A stretch of DNA of 64,000 nt from Novosphingobium acidiphilum DSM 19966 (GCF_000429005.1 NZ_AUBA01000002.1:62001-126000); one strand, 5' to 3'; positions 25,018 through 33,520 are shown, counted from the first letter of the stretch. Notes: generated by a model not told the origin, from the letters alone. Translations and numbers: made by a program.

Positions 25018-26631
25018 TCATCCAATCGTTGACAGCTTGTAAGCCGGTAGCCGCTCGATCTCGGCCAACGTCACTGACGGCTCTATGTCGCCATAGTGCT
25101 CGCCCTCGGTTCTTGGAGCGTGGCCTTGGATGTAGTCGGCGATTGTCGGGTCCAAACGATGCCTTTTCGCCAAGGTCTTGAAGCGGTGCCTCCATCCATG
25201 GTTTGGAGCCACGCCCACTATTCCCAAGTCGCGAACCCATTCCGCCAGATGCTGCCCAACCTTCTTGCTCTGGCGGTTGCCATCACCGCCGCCGCGATGG
25301 CGGCTCGGGTCATAGAACAAGCTGCCCGTGCGTTTGCTGACCTCGCTCACGAAGCCCTGCTCAATCAAATGCGGATGGAGCGCAACAATCCGGGCTTCAT
25401 TGTTCTTTTGCCCACCAGCCTCTGGCGTAATACGCACGGCCCAGACACCATCACGCTTTTGCACGTCCTCCGCCCGAAGCTGCGCCATCTCGTCCACGCG
25501 ACGGCCCGTGTAGGCGCAAAGCCAAGGAACCCAGCGCCGGGCGAAAGCTCTTTCTGCGGAAAGCCGAGCAGGCGGCGCGGTGAGCGTGGCGCGAAGGATC
25601 GTAAGCGCCTCGCTATCAGACAGTGACTTGGAGCGCAGTTTCAAGGGGCGTGGGGCACGGACGCGAACCTGTTCTGCCGGGTTCGATTTGAGCTTCGCGT
25701 TTTCAACGCCCCACTTCAAAGCGGTTTTCAAGGCAGACAGGTATGTCTCTCCGACCGTCTTGGCCGTCCGCACAGTGCCCTTGGCGTTGGGGACTGTGAG
25801 CAAGTGCTGCTTCCATGCAACGACATCCGCGAACTGTATTTGCTTCGCATCGTCGTGCCCAATGAACGCGACGAATGCGGCCACCTGTCGCCGATACGCC
25901 TTGACGGTAGCCGGAGCCGGTTTGCGTTCCTTCGCATAATCATCGAACAGACCTATCAAGGAAACCGGCCCATTATTCTCGCGTGCGCGCCGCCGCTCTT
26001 GATCCGACTGGTATTGCTCGCGACTGAAACGGTCATCGCTGGTTTGAAGCGGACTGCCATTGATCGCTGCTCGCTGCTGCTGAACGGCCTCCTTCTGGCT
26101 CTGCGCGACAAACTGTAGCAAGAACCAATAGTCCGGATGGGACGTTGGCAATTCCCAACCATACCGCTCGATGATAGCTGCCGCCGCCCACTCTGTTGCA
26201 AGAGGCACTTCGGCATTTGCTTCAAGGTCAAGACCTCGAGCAATCATGCTCTCTTGGTGGGTCAGTATCGCGACAAGTTCTCTGCCTGCCGCACGATCCT
26301 CCGGCATAAAATAGTCGGTTCGAGCGCGCGCCAATCGTTCGGCAAGAACTTCACGGACGGCTTCCTCAATCTCTATGCGCAACGGCACGCGCGACTGCTT
26401 CTGCACAGCTACAGGAGATTTGGTCCGCCGCACCGTGGACAGGCAGTTATCAAACTCGGCTAGATGCTTCACCATCAAATGGCGCGCCTCACGCACGTCG
26501 CCGGTTTCGAGTGCCACCCATACTTCGTGCCTTCCACCGAACGCGGCACGCGCATCTTGGGGCACACCACGGCGGAAATAAAGAAACCCTTCGCGCCGAT
26601 AAAGGTAGCGATGATCCTTCACGCGCTCCAT
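25018..26631 (-). CDS. Tyrosine-type site-specific integrase
   Basis: The 537-residue recombinase integrates and excises the island. The C-terminal catalytic domain (about 340-530) carries the first Arg in CAYTGRRVDEMAQL, a Lys in the beta-hairpin region EAGGQKNNEARIV, the H-x2-R pair in NHGWRHRF, the second His in IQGHAP and the nucleophile Tyr in GEHYGDI. A SAM-like core-binding domain lies around residues 225-320. The N-terminal 220 residues begin with an arm-binding-like region (RYLYRREGFLYFRRGVPQDAR). It lies next to the tRNA-Ser target and its promoter region contains the right TTTGTAGCA pair. Confidence 0.93.
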   Translation of the reverse strand: MERVKDHRYLYRREGFLYFRRGVPQDARAAFGGRHEVWVALETGDVREARHLMVKHLAEFDNCLSTVRRTKSPVAVQKQSRVPLRIEIEEAVREVLAERLARARTDYFMPEDRAAGRELVAILTHQESMIARGLDLEANAEVPLATEWAAAAIIERYGWELPTSHPDYWFLLQFVAQSQKEAVQQQRAAINGSPLQTSDDRFSREQYQSDQERRRARENNGPVSLIGLFDDYAKERKPAPATVKAYRRQVAAFVAFIGHDDAKQIQFADVVAWKQHLLTVPNAKGTVRTAKTVGETYLSALKTALKWGVENAKLKSNPAEQVRVRAPRPLKLRSKSLSDSEALTILRATLTAPPARLSAERAFARRWVPWLCAYTGRRVDEMAQLRAEDVQKRDGVWAVRITPEAGGQKNNEARIVALHPHLIEQGFVSEVSKRTGSLFYDPSRHRGGGDGNRQSKKVGQHLAEWVRDLGIVGVAPNHGWRHRFKTLAKRHRLDPTIADYIQGHAPRTEGEHYGDIEPSVTLAEIERLPAYKLSTIG

Positions 26632-26657
26632 GCCAAACCCATCCCTTCTCGACAGGG

Positions 26658-26681
26658 ATTTTGTAGCACACTTTGTAGCAA
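26658..26681. repeat. TTTGTAGCA pair, right copy
   Basis: This near-identical copy of 20891-20914 (one mismatch) lies 27-50 bp upstream of the integrase start and 62 bp inside the right attachment repeat. The location fits an arm-type integrase site and possible autoregulation of the integrase promoter. Confidence 0.6.
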
Positions 26682-26743
26682 ACGCCAGCGCACAAAGCCC
26701 GGAGAAGCGGGCTTTCGAGCGTTATCAATGCTTTTCAGAGATA

Positions 26744-26761
26744 TTGGCGGAGAGGCAGGGA
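26744..26761. repeat. Right attachment-type repeat (attR, tRNA-Ser 3' end)
   Basis: The sequence TTGGCGGAGAGGCAGGGA covers the encoded CCA, the acceptor strand and part of the T arm of the tRNA gene. It is identical to 20813-20830. Integration therefore left a complete tRNA gene. Confidence 0.85.
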
Positions 26762-26834
26762 TTCGAACCCTGGATGCCCTTGCGAGCATGCCGCATTTCG
26801 AGTGCGGTGCATTCGACCACTCTGCCACCTCTCC
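26745..26834 (-). tRNA. tRNA-Ser (anticodon CGA)
   Basis: The 90-nt gene includes an encoded CCA. The acceptor stem GGAGAGG (26828-26834) pairs with CCTCTCC, the discriminator is G, the anticodon stem CCGCA/TGCGG encloses the loop CTCGAAA, and a long variable arm typical of serine tRNAs is present (around GCATGCTCGCAAGGGCATC). The T loop contains GGTTCGAATCC. It reads UCG codons and is the integration target of the arsenic island. From 26835 to 27011 I see no further gene. Confidence 0.97.
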
Positions 26835-27011
26835 GCGAAGTGTCGTCGGGCGCCGCTGGTGCGCCCCGGTCGGGAAAGCGCCGTTAGCGCATGGGTGGTG
26901 GCTTGCCAAGCGCAAAAAGCAATCGGCTGATCATAACATTGCCCATCAAGGATGGCGGCAAAGGCCATGCCTTGCTTGTTTGCGTCCGCCCCAACGCCTA
27001 TATGCCTGATT

Positions 27012-27392
27012 ATGGAACACGGGAATTATGTTTCGGCCCAAAGCGGCCGTGAAATCGTCGCTCCGCCGGTGTGCGAGGCGCGGTTTTCGATCGGTGAAGT
27101 CGTGCGGCACAGGCTGTTCGATTTTCGCGGCGTTGTTTTCGATATCGACCCGGTATTTGCCAATTCGGAAGACTGGTATCAGTCCATCCCGGAAAATATC
27201 CGGCCTGACCGCGATCAGCCGTTCTATCACCTGCTCGCCGAAAACGGCGAAAACAGCTATGTTGCCTATGTCAGCCAGCAAAACCTGATCACCGATGCCG
27301 AAGCAGGCCCGGTAGACCACCCGTCGGTGACCGAAATGTTCGAGGCATTCCGCGACGGGCGCTATCGCCTGCGCCGCAAGCTGTCGCATTGA
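27012..27392 (+). CDS. hspQ: Heat-shock protein HspQ
   Basis: The 126-residue protein belongs to the HspQ/hemimethylated-DNA-binding YccV-like family, a delivery factor that stimulates Lon-mediated proteolysis. Characteristic segments are RFSIGEVVRHRLFDFRGVVFDIDPVFANSEDWY and PFYHLLAENGENSYVAYVSQQNL. ATG 27012 is chosen since the upstream extension has no family similarity. It is monocistronic and convergent with the ABC permease gene. Confidence 0.93.
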   Translation: MEHGNYVSAQSGREIVAPPVCEARFSIGEVVRHRLFDFRGVVFDIDPVFANSEDWYQSIPENIRPDRDQPFYHLLAENGENSYVAYVSQQNLITDAEAGPVDHPSVTEMFEAFRDGRYRLRRKLSH

Positions 27393-27413
27393 TCACGGAG
27401 CGCTGCGCGATAT

Positions 27414-28307
27414 TCAGTCGCGCAGCTTCCACCCCGAACGCAACAGCGCATACGTGGCTGCAGCCAGAACGACGTTCAGCACGCCCAGGCCCATCGCCCC
27501 GCCCAGCACCGCTGTATTGGTGGCACCGATATCGCTCTGGCCCAGAAAGCCATAGCGAAACCCCGACATGATATAGAACACCGGATTGTATCCGCTGATC
27601 GCGCGAAACACCGGTGACAGGCGTTCCACCGAATAGAATGTCCCCGACAGCATCGCCATCGGCGTGATCACGAAATTGGTGACCGCGGCGTTCTGGTCGA
27701 ATTTGTCGGCCCACAGTGACGTCAGCACCCCGATCAGCGAAAACAGCACCGATCCCATCAGCCCGAACCAGATCACCGCCCAGGGGTGATGCATCGTCAG
27801 ATCAACCCCCGGCCACAGCCACATCGCGGCATACAGCGCAATCCCCACCAGGATGGCGCGGGTCACCGCCGCCGCCACCAGCGCGATCAGCAGTTCCATT
27901 TCGGAGATCGGCGGCATCAGATAATCGATGATCGTGCCCTGCATCTTGCCCACCAGCAGGCCAAAGCTGGCATTGGCAAAGGCATTGTTGATCATGCCCA
28001 TCGCAATCAGCCCCGGCGCAACAAAGCTGGCGAAGGGAACGCCCATCACCGTGCGGCCGCCGCCGCCCAGCGCCAGCGTGAAAATTACCAGATAGAGCAG
28101 CGTCGTCACCGACGGCGCCCAGATGGTCTGGAGCTGAACCTTGAAAAACCGGCGGACTTCCTTCATATAAAGGGTCCACAGGCCCAAACGGTTGAAACCG
28201 CGAAACACCGGTTGACCCGGTGGCGGAAAATTCCCGACAGCTGCAGGATTGGGATAGACGGTTGCGAGCGTTGCCGATGGCAGCGTCGGGATCGATTGAT
28301 CAAGCAT
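27414..28307 (-). CDS. ABC-2-type transporter permease
   Basis: The 297-residue membrane protein has an N-terminal cytoplasmic part, then GLWTLYMKEVRRFFKVQLQTIWAPSVTTLLYL and six hydrophobic segments, the layout of ABC-2 permeases (exporters of polysaccharide, drug or lipid type). The segment MLSGTFYSVERLSPVFRAISGYNPVFYIMSGFR is typical of the family C terminus. No ATP-binding partner is in the window. ATG 28307 is preferred over the earlier TTG at 28343. gcrA is divergent, 113 nt away. Confidence 0.88.
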   Translation of the reverse strand: MLDQSIPTLPSATLATVYPNPAAVGNFPPPGQPVFRGFNRLGLWTLYMKEVRRFFKVQLQTIWAPSVTTLLYLVIFTLALGGGGRTVMGVPFASFVAPGLIAMGMINNAFANASFGLLVGKMQGTIIDYLMPPISEMELLIALVAAAVTRAILVGIALYAAMWLWPGVDLTMHHPWAVIWFGLMGSVLFSLIGVLTSLWADKFDQNAAVTNFVITPMAMLSGTFYSVERLSPVFRAISGYNPVFYIMSGFRYGFLGQSDIGATNTAVLGGAMGLGVLNVVLAAATYALLRSGWKLRD

Positions 28308-28420
28308 GACCAAGGCGGTATCGCGGCGGTCGGACAATAGCAAGCGGATGGCGGCAAGCGCAGTTTGCCCTCACCCCAAAGAACAGTATGGCGGGCATTG
28401 GCGCGCATGAAGGAATTGGC

Positions 28421-29134
28421 ATGAGCTGGACGGACGAGCGGATCGAGACACTGACCAAAATGTGGGAAGGCGGCGCCACCGCCAGCCAGATCGCCGAAGA
28501 ACTGGGCGGGGTCAGCCGCAACGCCGTGATCGGCAAGGCGCATCGCCTGGGCCTGAAAGCGCGCCCTTCGCCGGTAAAGCCGAACGAAAAGACCGAAGCA
28601 GCACGAGCAGAGGCACCGCCGCCCAAACCTGCGCCCCGTACGGCCGCGCCGGCAGAACCGCGCGCGCCTGCGCCGCGCCCTGCCGCACCCCCGCCAGCAG
28701 CAGCAGCACCGCGCGCGCCCGCGCCGGCACCGGCGGCACCCGCCGCTGCGCCGCTGGCCGCGGCACCTGCCACCGATGCACCGCCTGCCGCGCCGCAGCC
28801 GCGCATTGTCTCGGTCGGGCCCGGTGGATTTCTGCGCCAGGGTCCGGGCGATCAGCAGGCGCCCATCCCGCCCGCTCCGCCACGCCGCCTGGTGCCCGCG
28901 CGCCCCAGCGCCGAAATCGCCGACAAGACCAGCCTGCTCGATCTCAACGATCGCATCTGCCGCTGGCCGATGGGCCATCCCGGCGAGCCCGATTTCCATT
29001 TCTGCGGCGAAAAGGTGAACCCCGGCTTCCCCTATTGCGTCGAACATTGCGGCCGTGCCTATCAGGCGCAATTGCCGCGCGGCCATCGCCGCCCGCCCCC
29101 GCCGATGCCGTTTGGCGGCCCGCGCGTACGCTGA
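28421..29134 (+). CDS. gcrA: GcrA cell-cycle regulator
   Basis: GcrA is an alphaproteobacterial sigma-70 cofactor that activates transcription at promoters methylated by CcrM. The N-terminal DNA-binding domain begins MSWTDERIETLTKMWEGGATASQIAEELGG and contains SRNAVIGKAHRLGL. A long Ala/Pro-rich linker follows (about residues 60-150). The C-terminal sigma-interacting domain reads DLNDRICRWPMGHPGEPDFHFCG through YCVEHCGRAYQ. The 237-residue length reflects the linker. ATG 28421 matches the family start. A strong hairpin follows the gene. Confidence 0.97.
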   Translation: MSWTDERIETLTKMWEGGATASQIAEELGGVSRNAVIGKAHRLGLKARPSPVKPNEKTEAARAEAPPPKPAPRTAAPAEPRAPAPRPAAPPPAAAAPRAPAPAPAAPAAAPLAAAPATDAPPAAPQPRIVSVGPGGFLRQGPGDQQAPIPPAPPRRLVPARPSAEIADKTSLLDLNDRICRWPMGHPGEPDFHFCGEKVNPGFPYCVEHCGRAYQAQLPRGHRRPPPPMPFGGPRVR

Positions 29135-29144
29135 CCATATAATG

Positions 29145-29176
29145 ACCAAGCCCGGGGCCCGCGCCCCGGGCTTGGT
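29145..29176 (+). terminator. Strong hairpin after gcrA
   Basis: A perfect 14-bp stem (29145-29158 with 29163-29176, core AAGCCCGGGG) has a 4-nt loop and is followed by TAAT. It lies 10 nt after the gcrA stop and before the diguanylate cyclase gene, so it should separate the two transcripts. Confidence 0.75.
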
Positions 29177-29210
29177 TAATATCGCGCTACTGCTGCCGTT
29201 CTCTACCCGT

Positions 29211-30389
29211 ATGACAGCAGACGAACATCCTGATCCGGCGCAGCAGCATTCAGGCTGGCGCGAATGGCTGGGCCTGGCCCCGCGCAGCGCCCCAGCCACG
29301 CGCGACAACCCCGCCCGACCGGACCACGACCTGGGCCGTGAACTGACCCAGCGCGAGATCTGGCTGCCGGCCAAACGCCGGATGCTGGCACAAGTTGCCG
29401 ATTTCCTGATCGACCACGACCTGGACGTGCTGCCCTTCACACTGGCAATCGCCTACGACTGCGTCACTGGCGCCAGTCCGAAACTGGCGCAGCGGGTCCT
29501 CGAACGCACCGAAAAAGGCCTGCCGATCACGTTGAAATGGCTGGAAGAAGCCTGTGCAGCGCAGGCCCGCGATGCCACTGCAGAGGCGGTCGCCATGCTG
29601 GTCGGAGAACTGGAACACAGCCTGTCGGATCTGGGCCGGACCATGGCCGGGGTGCGCGTCGCCACCGGTACCTATTCGGTGGCGCTTGAAGGCCATGTTG
29701 CCGATCTGCAAGGGGCAGCGGCAAGCACCGATGTGATCGCACGACTGACCGCGCTGACCCGCCATATGCTGGACCACACCCGCACGGTGGAACGCGAACT
29801 GACCAGCAGCGAGGCGCATATAGCCACGCTGCAGACCCGGCTCGACGAAGCGCGGCTGCAGGCCAACCAGGACCACCTGACCGGCCTGCCCAACCGGCGC
29901 GCATTCGACGAAATGTATGACCGCGAAGTGCGCGAGGCCAGACTGGGCGGCGAAGCGCTGTGCGTGGCGTTTTGCGACATCGACAATTTCAAACGGATCA
30001 ACGATGCGCATGGCCACCCCGCGGGTGATCGGGTGATCCGCTTCGTGGCCGAGGCACTCGGTCGGATTGGCGATGCCAAATGCCATGTCGCCCGCCACGG
30101 TGGCGAAGAATTTGCCGTGCTGTTGCGCGGCACCAGCGTGTCCGATGCCTGGGCCAGGCTGGACGCCGCGCGCGAGGCGATCGCACAAAAACGGCTGGTC
30201 AATCGCACCAACGACACCCCGTTTGGCCGGATCACCTTTTCCGGGGGCATTGCCGATGCGCTGGCCTATCGCACCAAAAGCGCCGCGCTGAAGGCTGCGG
30301 ACGACGCGCTGTATGCCGCCAAGCAATCGGGCCGCAACCGGATCGTGATTGCGGGGCAGCAGGGCGAACCCATGCGCGATGTCGCCTGA
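29211..30389 (+). CDS. Diguanylate cyclase (GGDEF domain)
   Basis: This enzyme makes cyclic di-GMP from two GTP. The 392-residue protein has a soluble N-terminal alpha-helical sensor region (about 45-215, with a coiled-coil-like stretch at 185-215). The GGDEF domain then starts at DHLTGLPNRRAFDEM and has the active-site motif GGEEF at 297-301. The metal-binding FCDIDNFKRINDAHGH segment is present. I do not see a canonical RxxD inhibitory site five residues before GGEEF. No membrane segment is visible. The signal sensed is unknown. Confidence 0.93.
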   Translation: MTADEHPDPAQQHSGWREWLGLAPRSAPATRDNPARPDHDLGRELTQREIWLPAKRRMLAQVADFLIDHDLDVLPFTLAIAYDCVTGASPKLAQRVLERTEKGLPITLKWLEEACAAQARDATAEAVAMLVGELEHSLSDLGRTMAGVRVATGTYSVALEGHVADLQGAAASTDVIARLTALTRHMLDHTRTVERELTSSEAHIATLQTRLDEARLQANQDHLTGLPNRRAFDEMYDREVREARLGGEALCVAFCDIDNFKRINDAHGHPAGDRVIRFVAEALGRIGDAKCHVARHGGEEFAVLLRGTSVSDAWARLDAAREAIAQKRLVNRTNDTPFGRITFSGGIADALAYRTKSAALKAADDALYAAKQSGRNRIVIAGQQGEPMRDVA

Positions 30390-30392
30390 CGA

Positions 30393-31262
30393 TCAGGCGT
30401 CAACAGCCATCGCTGTCAGCGCGCGTTCGGCCGACACCACGGTGTTTTCCAGCAGCATCGTAACCGTCAGCGGCCCCACCCCGCCCGGCACCGGCGTGAT
30501 CGCGGCGGCCCTGGTGCAGACGCCGGCAAAATCGACATCGCCGACGATGCGCCCGTCCGCCAGGCGGTTGATCCCGACATCGATCACCACCGCGCCGCGC
30601 TTGACCATCTGCGGCACGATCAGCCCGGGCACACCCGCGGCCACCACCAGGATGTCGGCCATGATCGTATATTGCGCCAGATCGCGCGTGTGGATGTGGC
30701 AGATCGACACGGTTGCCCCTTCGGCCATGAGCATCAGCGCGGTCGGTTTGCCAACGATATTGCTGGCGCCAACCACGACCACGTTCTGGCCCTTGAGGTC
30801 AATGCCTTCGGATTCGAGCAGTTTGACCACACCGTACGGGGTGCATGGCGAAAACACCGTGTTGCCGGTGACCAGCGCGCCGATGTTATAAAGGTGAAAT
30901 CCGTCGACATCCTTGTCGATGCTGATCGTCTCGAGCACGCTTGGCATGTCGATATGGCCGGGCAGCGGCAATTGCACCAGAATGCCGTGCACCGTGGGGT
31001 CGGCGTTAAGCGCGGCGATGCGCGCCAGCAACGTACCGGTGTCGATCGCAGCCGGATACCGCTCTGTAAAACTGCGGATGCCGACCGCGTCGCAGGCCTT
31101 GACCTTGCGGCCAACATAGACCGCGCTGGCGGCATCATCGCCCACCAGGATCACCGCCAGGCCGGGGATCACGCCCTGTGCGGACAGCGCGTCGACGCGC
31201 GTCGCAATATCCTGCCGCAGATGCCGGGCAAGCGCTGTGCCATCGATGATCCGCGCGGTCAT
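30393..31262 (-). CDS. folD: Bifunctional methylenetetrahydrofolate dehydrogenase/cyclohydrolase
   Basis: FolD interconverts 5,10-methylene-, methenyl- and 10-formyl-tetrahydrofolate. The 289-residue protein has the catalytic Tyr/Lys pair in YVGRKVKAC (Y49, K53), QLPLPGHID, the cofactor motif [14 protein letters not shown] and the closing [19 protein letters not shown]. The gene lies about 5 kb from the betaine-demethylation operon, whose dehydrogenases produce methylene-tetrahydrofolate, so a functional link is reasonable. The upstream region holds several inverted repeats shared with a divergent MarR gene. Confidence 0.96.
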   Translation of the reverse strand: MTARIIDGTALARHLRQDIATRVDALSAQGVIPGLAVILVGDDAASAVYVGRKVKACDAVGIRSFTERYPAAIDTGTLLARIAALNADPTVHGILVQLPLPGHIDMPSVLETISIDKDVDGFHLYNIGALVTGNTVFSPCTPYGVVKLLESEGIDLKGQNVVVVGASNIVGKPTALMLMAEGATVSICHIHTRDLAQYTIMADILVVAAGVPGLIVPQMVKRGAVVIDVGINRLADGRIVGDVDFAGVCTRAAAITPVPGGVGPLTVTMLLENTVVSAERALTAMAVDA

Positions 31263-31277
31263 ACGTGCTCCAATTCA

Positions 31278-31349
31278 GTATGCAATACATACGACATAGC
31301 GTGTTGACGTGGGGTCAACAAGCCGTGCCCAAGATAACAAACGTTGTCA
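31278..31349. promoter_or_regulatory. Cluster of inverted repeats between folD and a marR gene
   Basis: Three inverted repeats occupy the 144-bp divergent region: GTATG-n5-CATAC at 31278-31292, GTTGAC-n5-GTCAAC at 31303-31319, and ACAA-n3-TTGT at 31337-31347. The last is flanked by further matching bases. The middle and right repeats are of the size bound by MarR dimers. Confidence 0.5.
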
Positions 31350-31406
31350 TTTCGGTGGCTGGCCCCACTTGCAACCGGCCGCGGGCTGTGGCTTAGCTGG
31401 CAGCCT

Positions 31407-31913
31407 ATGAACGATCAATCCATCACCAAAACTGTTCCTGCGCCCGCGCATCTGCTTGTGCGGCTGCTCAAACTGGGCAGTTTCATTTCAGGACCGATGC
31501 GCGACGGCGTGTGCGATCCTGCCCAGATCAGCAGCAACGAACTGCGCGTGATCATGGCGCTGGCAGGTGAAGGCGCATTGGCCGGACACGATCTGGTCGA
31601 AATCACCGGCCTGCCGCCGATGAATGTCAGCCGCGCCATCGCAACCTTGCGCGAACGCGGCTGGATCGAGGATGCTGTCGATCCGGACAATCGCCGCCGG
31701 CGCCCGGTGCGGCTGAGCGACGACGGGCACGAGGCCTATCGCCGCACCCAGCCCTATTTCGATGTGGTGGCCGATGCGCTGCTCAGCACGTTGACCTTGC
31801 GCCAGCGCCAGCAACTGGCCAGCCTGACCGACAAAGTCAACGCGCAGCTGATCACCTGGATCCGCGACCACCACGCCGAAGTAAAGCTGGCCAAACCCGA
31901 TCAGTCCGACTGA
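31407..31913 (+). CDS. MarR-family transcriptional regulator
   Basis: The 168-residue protein has a winged helix-turn-helix: EITGLPPMNVSRAIATLRERGWIEDAVDPDNRRRRPVRLSDDG matches the recognition helix and wing of the family (wing Asp/Arg in DPDNRRRRPVRL). Flanking helices provide dimerisation. The ligand is unknown. It is divergent from folD, with palindromes between them. The start at 31407 lacks a strong ribosome site. A hairpin follows the gene. Confidence 0.88.
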   Translation: MNDQSITKTVPAPAHLLVRLLKLGSFISGPMRDGVCDPAQISSNELRVIMALAGEGALAGHDLVEITGLPPMNVSRAIATLRERGWIEDAVDPDNRRRRPVRLSDDGHEAYRRTQPYFDVVADALLSTLTLRQRQQLASLTDKVNAQLITWIRDHHAEVKLAKPDQSD

Positions 31914-31963
31914 CGCAGAGGGACATTTTACCGCGGTACGATCAAGTCCGCGTCACGATGAGC

Positions 31964-31997
31964 GACGGTCGGGCCTGCGCAAGCCCACCCGACCGTC
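31964..31997. terminator. Bidirectional hairpin between marR and the YghU-type gene
   Basis: A perfect 10-bp stem GACGGTCGGG/CCCGACCGTC encloses 14 nt, in the gap between two convergent genes. No clear T-run is present. Confidence 0.5.
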
Positions 31998-32009
31998 CGC
32001 AGCATCGGA

Positions 32010-32915
32010 TCATACGCGCGTGCCGCCGCGCGCGTCGACTTTGTCTTGCGTGTTGTTTTCGAAATCGCTGGCATCGTGGCGTTCACGCAGCTGGCCGGCC
32101 GGATCGCCAAACGCGCGGTTGACCATGCGCCCGCGCTGCACCGCCGGACGCGCAGCGACCAGATCGACCCAGCGCGATACATTGGCATATTCGTGCACCG
32201 ACAGGAATTCCTGCGCGCTGTAGGCTTCGCGCACCATATTGCCGTACCAGGTGAAATTGGCGATGTCGGCAATGGTGTAGTCGTCGCCGGCAACATACTG
32301 CGTCTTGCCCAGCTGGGTGTCGAGCACGTGCAGCAACCGCTTGGTTTCCATGGTAAAGCGATTGATCGCGTATTCGATCTTGATCGGGGCATAGGCGTAG
32401 AAATGGCCAAAGCCGCCGCCCAGATAGGGCGCACTGCCCATCTGCCACATCAGCCAGTTCATCACCGCAGCGCGCGCGCGGGTTTCGGTCGGCAAAAATT
32501 CGCCGAACTTTTCCGCCAGGTAGAAAACAATCGATCCCGATTCGAACAGGAACACCGGCGGATCGAGCGAATGATCGGCCAGTGCCGGAATTTTCGAATT
32601 GGGATTGATTTCGACAAACCCGCTGGAAAACTGATCGCCCTGCCCGATGTTGATCAGCCAGGCATCGTATTCGGCGCCCGCATGGCCGCGCGCCAGCAGT
32701 TCTTCGAGCATGATCGTCACTTTGACGCCATTGGGCGTGCCCAGCGAATACAGCTGCAACGGATGTTTGCCCACCGGCAGCACTTTGTCATGCGTCGCGC
32801 CCGATACCGGCCGGTTGATATTGGCAAACGTTCCGCCCGAAGGCTGGTCAAAGGTCCACACCGCCTGTGGCACATAGCCGGCGGGAAAATTGTCGGCAGG
32901 GTCACCGTTGGCCAT
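32010..32915 (-). CDS. yghU: YghU-like glutathione transferase / disulfide reductase
   Basis: The 301-residue protein belongs to the Nu-class glutathione transferases, which reduce organic hydroperoxides and disulfides using two bound glutathiones. The N-terminal extension is present (DNFPAGYVPQAVWTFDQPSGGTFANINRPVSGATHDKVLPVGKHPLQLYSLGTPNG-type segment). A thioredoxin-like domain (NPNSKIPAL, FESGSIVFYLAEK) and an all-helical domain (WLMWQMGSAPYLGGGFGHFYAYAP) follow. These segments are strongly characteristic. It probably has a detoxification role and may be under the neighbouring MarR regulators. Confidence 0.93.
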   Translation of the reverse strand: MANGDPADNFPAGYVPQAVWTFDQPSGGTFANINRPVSGATHDKVLPVGKHPLQLYSLGTPNGVKVTIMLEELLARGHAGAEYDAWLINIGQGDQFSSGFVEINPNSKIPALADHSLDPPVFLFESGSIVFYLAEKFGEFLPTETRARAAVMNWLMWQMGSAPYLGGGFGHFYAYAPIKIEYAINRFTMETKRLLHVLDTQLGKTQYVAGDDYTIADIANFTWYGNMVREAYSAQEFLSVHEYANVSRWVDLVAARPAVQRGRMVNRAFGDPAGQLRERHDASDFENNTQDKVDARGGTRV

Positions 32916-33008
32916 GATCGTATCCTTGGTTGCGCCAATGCGGCGCGCGGTTTGTCTTCAGATGGTCGGACCTGCGCGCATTACAACCCCGCAAAGGCCC
33001 GGGCGCGC

Positions 33009-33482
33009 CTATTCGTGGATACGCGTCAGCATCTCGATCAGCATTTCGACCTCCTGATCGGTAAAGCGCGATTTCAGCCAGCGTTCGTGTTCAAGGATCG
33101 CGTCCTTGGCCTTGGCCAGCGCATCACGCCCGGCATCGGTCAGGTTCAACGTCTGTTTGCGCCGGTCGGTCAGCGACGCGCCGCGCACCAGGTAACCGCG
33201 ATCCTGCAACCGGTTGACGATCGCCATGGTGGTGGCGCGGTCCATCCGCATGCGGTGCGCCAGATCGGTCTGGGCGATATCGGGGTGATCATCGATCAGC
33301 CACAGCACCGAGACCTGTTTCTGAGTCAGGTCGATGTCGGTGAATGTCTCGGTAAAATGGCGATATGTCGCACCGTGGGCCAGGCGGATGTGAAACCCCA
33401 CGATCGAACGGATTTCGCCAATGTCCTCATCCCCCTCGACATGGGGGGTGGTCGGTACGAGCGTTTCTTTTGGTCTTGCCAT
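33009..33482 (-). CDS. MarR-family regulator divergent from the carotenoid oxygenase
   Basis: The 157-residue regulator has a winged helix at about residues 60-115: LTQKQVSVLWLIDDHPDIAQTDLAHRMRMDRATTMAIVNRLQDRGYLVRGASLTDRRKQTLNLT, including the conserved wing DRRKQ. The acidic N terminus is atypical. It is divergent from the oxygenase/DUF3237 pair with only 58 bp between the starts, so it probably controls them, releasing on an aromatic ligand. That is inferred from position. Confidence 0.9.
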   Translation of the reverse strand: MARPKETLVPTTPHVEGDEDIGEIRSIVGFHIRLAHGATYRHFTETFTDIDLTQKQVSVLWLIDDHPDIAQTDLAHRMRMDRATTMAIVNRLQDRGYLVRGASLTDRRKQTLNLTDAGRDALAKAKDAILEHERWLKSRFTDQEVEMLIEMLTRIHE

Positions 33483-33499
33483 CCACGTGTCCCTGGAGG

Positions 33500-33520
33500 A
33501 TTGTCAGTGCAACATACAAT
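33500..33520. promoter_or_regulatory. Candidate MarR operator between divergent genes
   Basis: The inverted repeat ATTGT (33500-33504) - 11 nt - ACAAT (33516-33520) lies between the MarR gene and the carotenoid oxygenase gene. The size and location suit a MarR dimer site overlapping the oxygenase promoter. Confidence 0.5.

Larger units (their letters stand above)
20813..26761. mobile_element. Arsenic-resistance genomic island integrated at tRNA-Ser
   Basis: The 5.9-kb element is bounded by the 18-bp direct repeat. The intact tRNA-Ser is at the right end and a tyrosine integrase gene is next to it, reading away from the tRNA. It carries arsR, two arsC types, an aquaglyceroporin, arsH, an unknown protein and a small DNA-associated-looking protein. 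GC content is visibly lower and codon use less GC3-biased than in the flanking genes. No conjugation genes are present, so it would be a small integrative element needing help to transfer. Confidence 0.85.
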
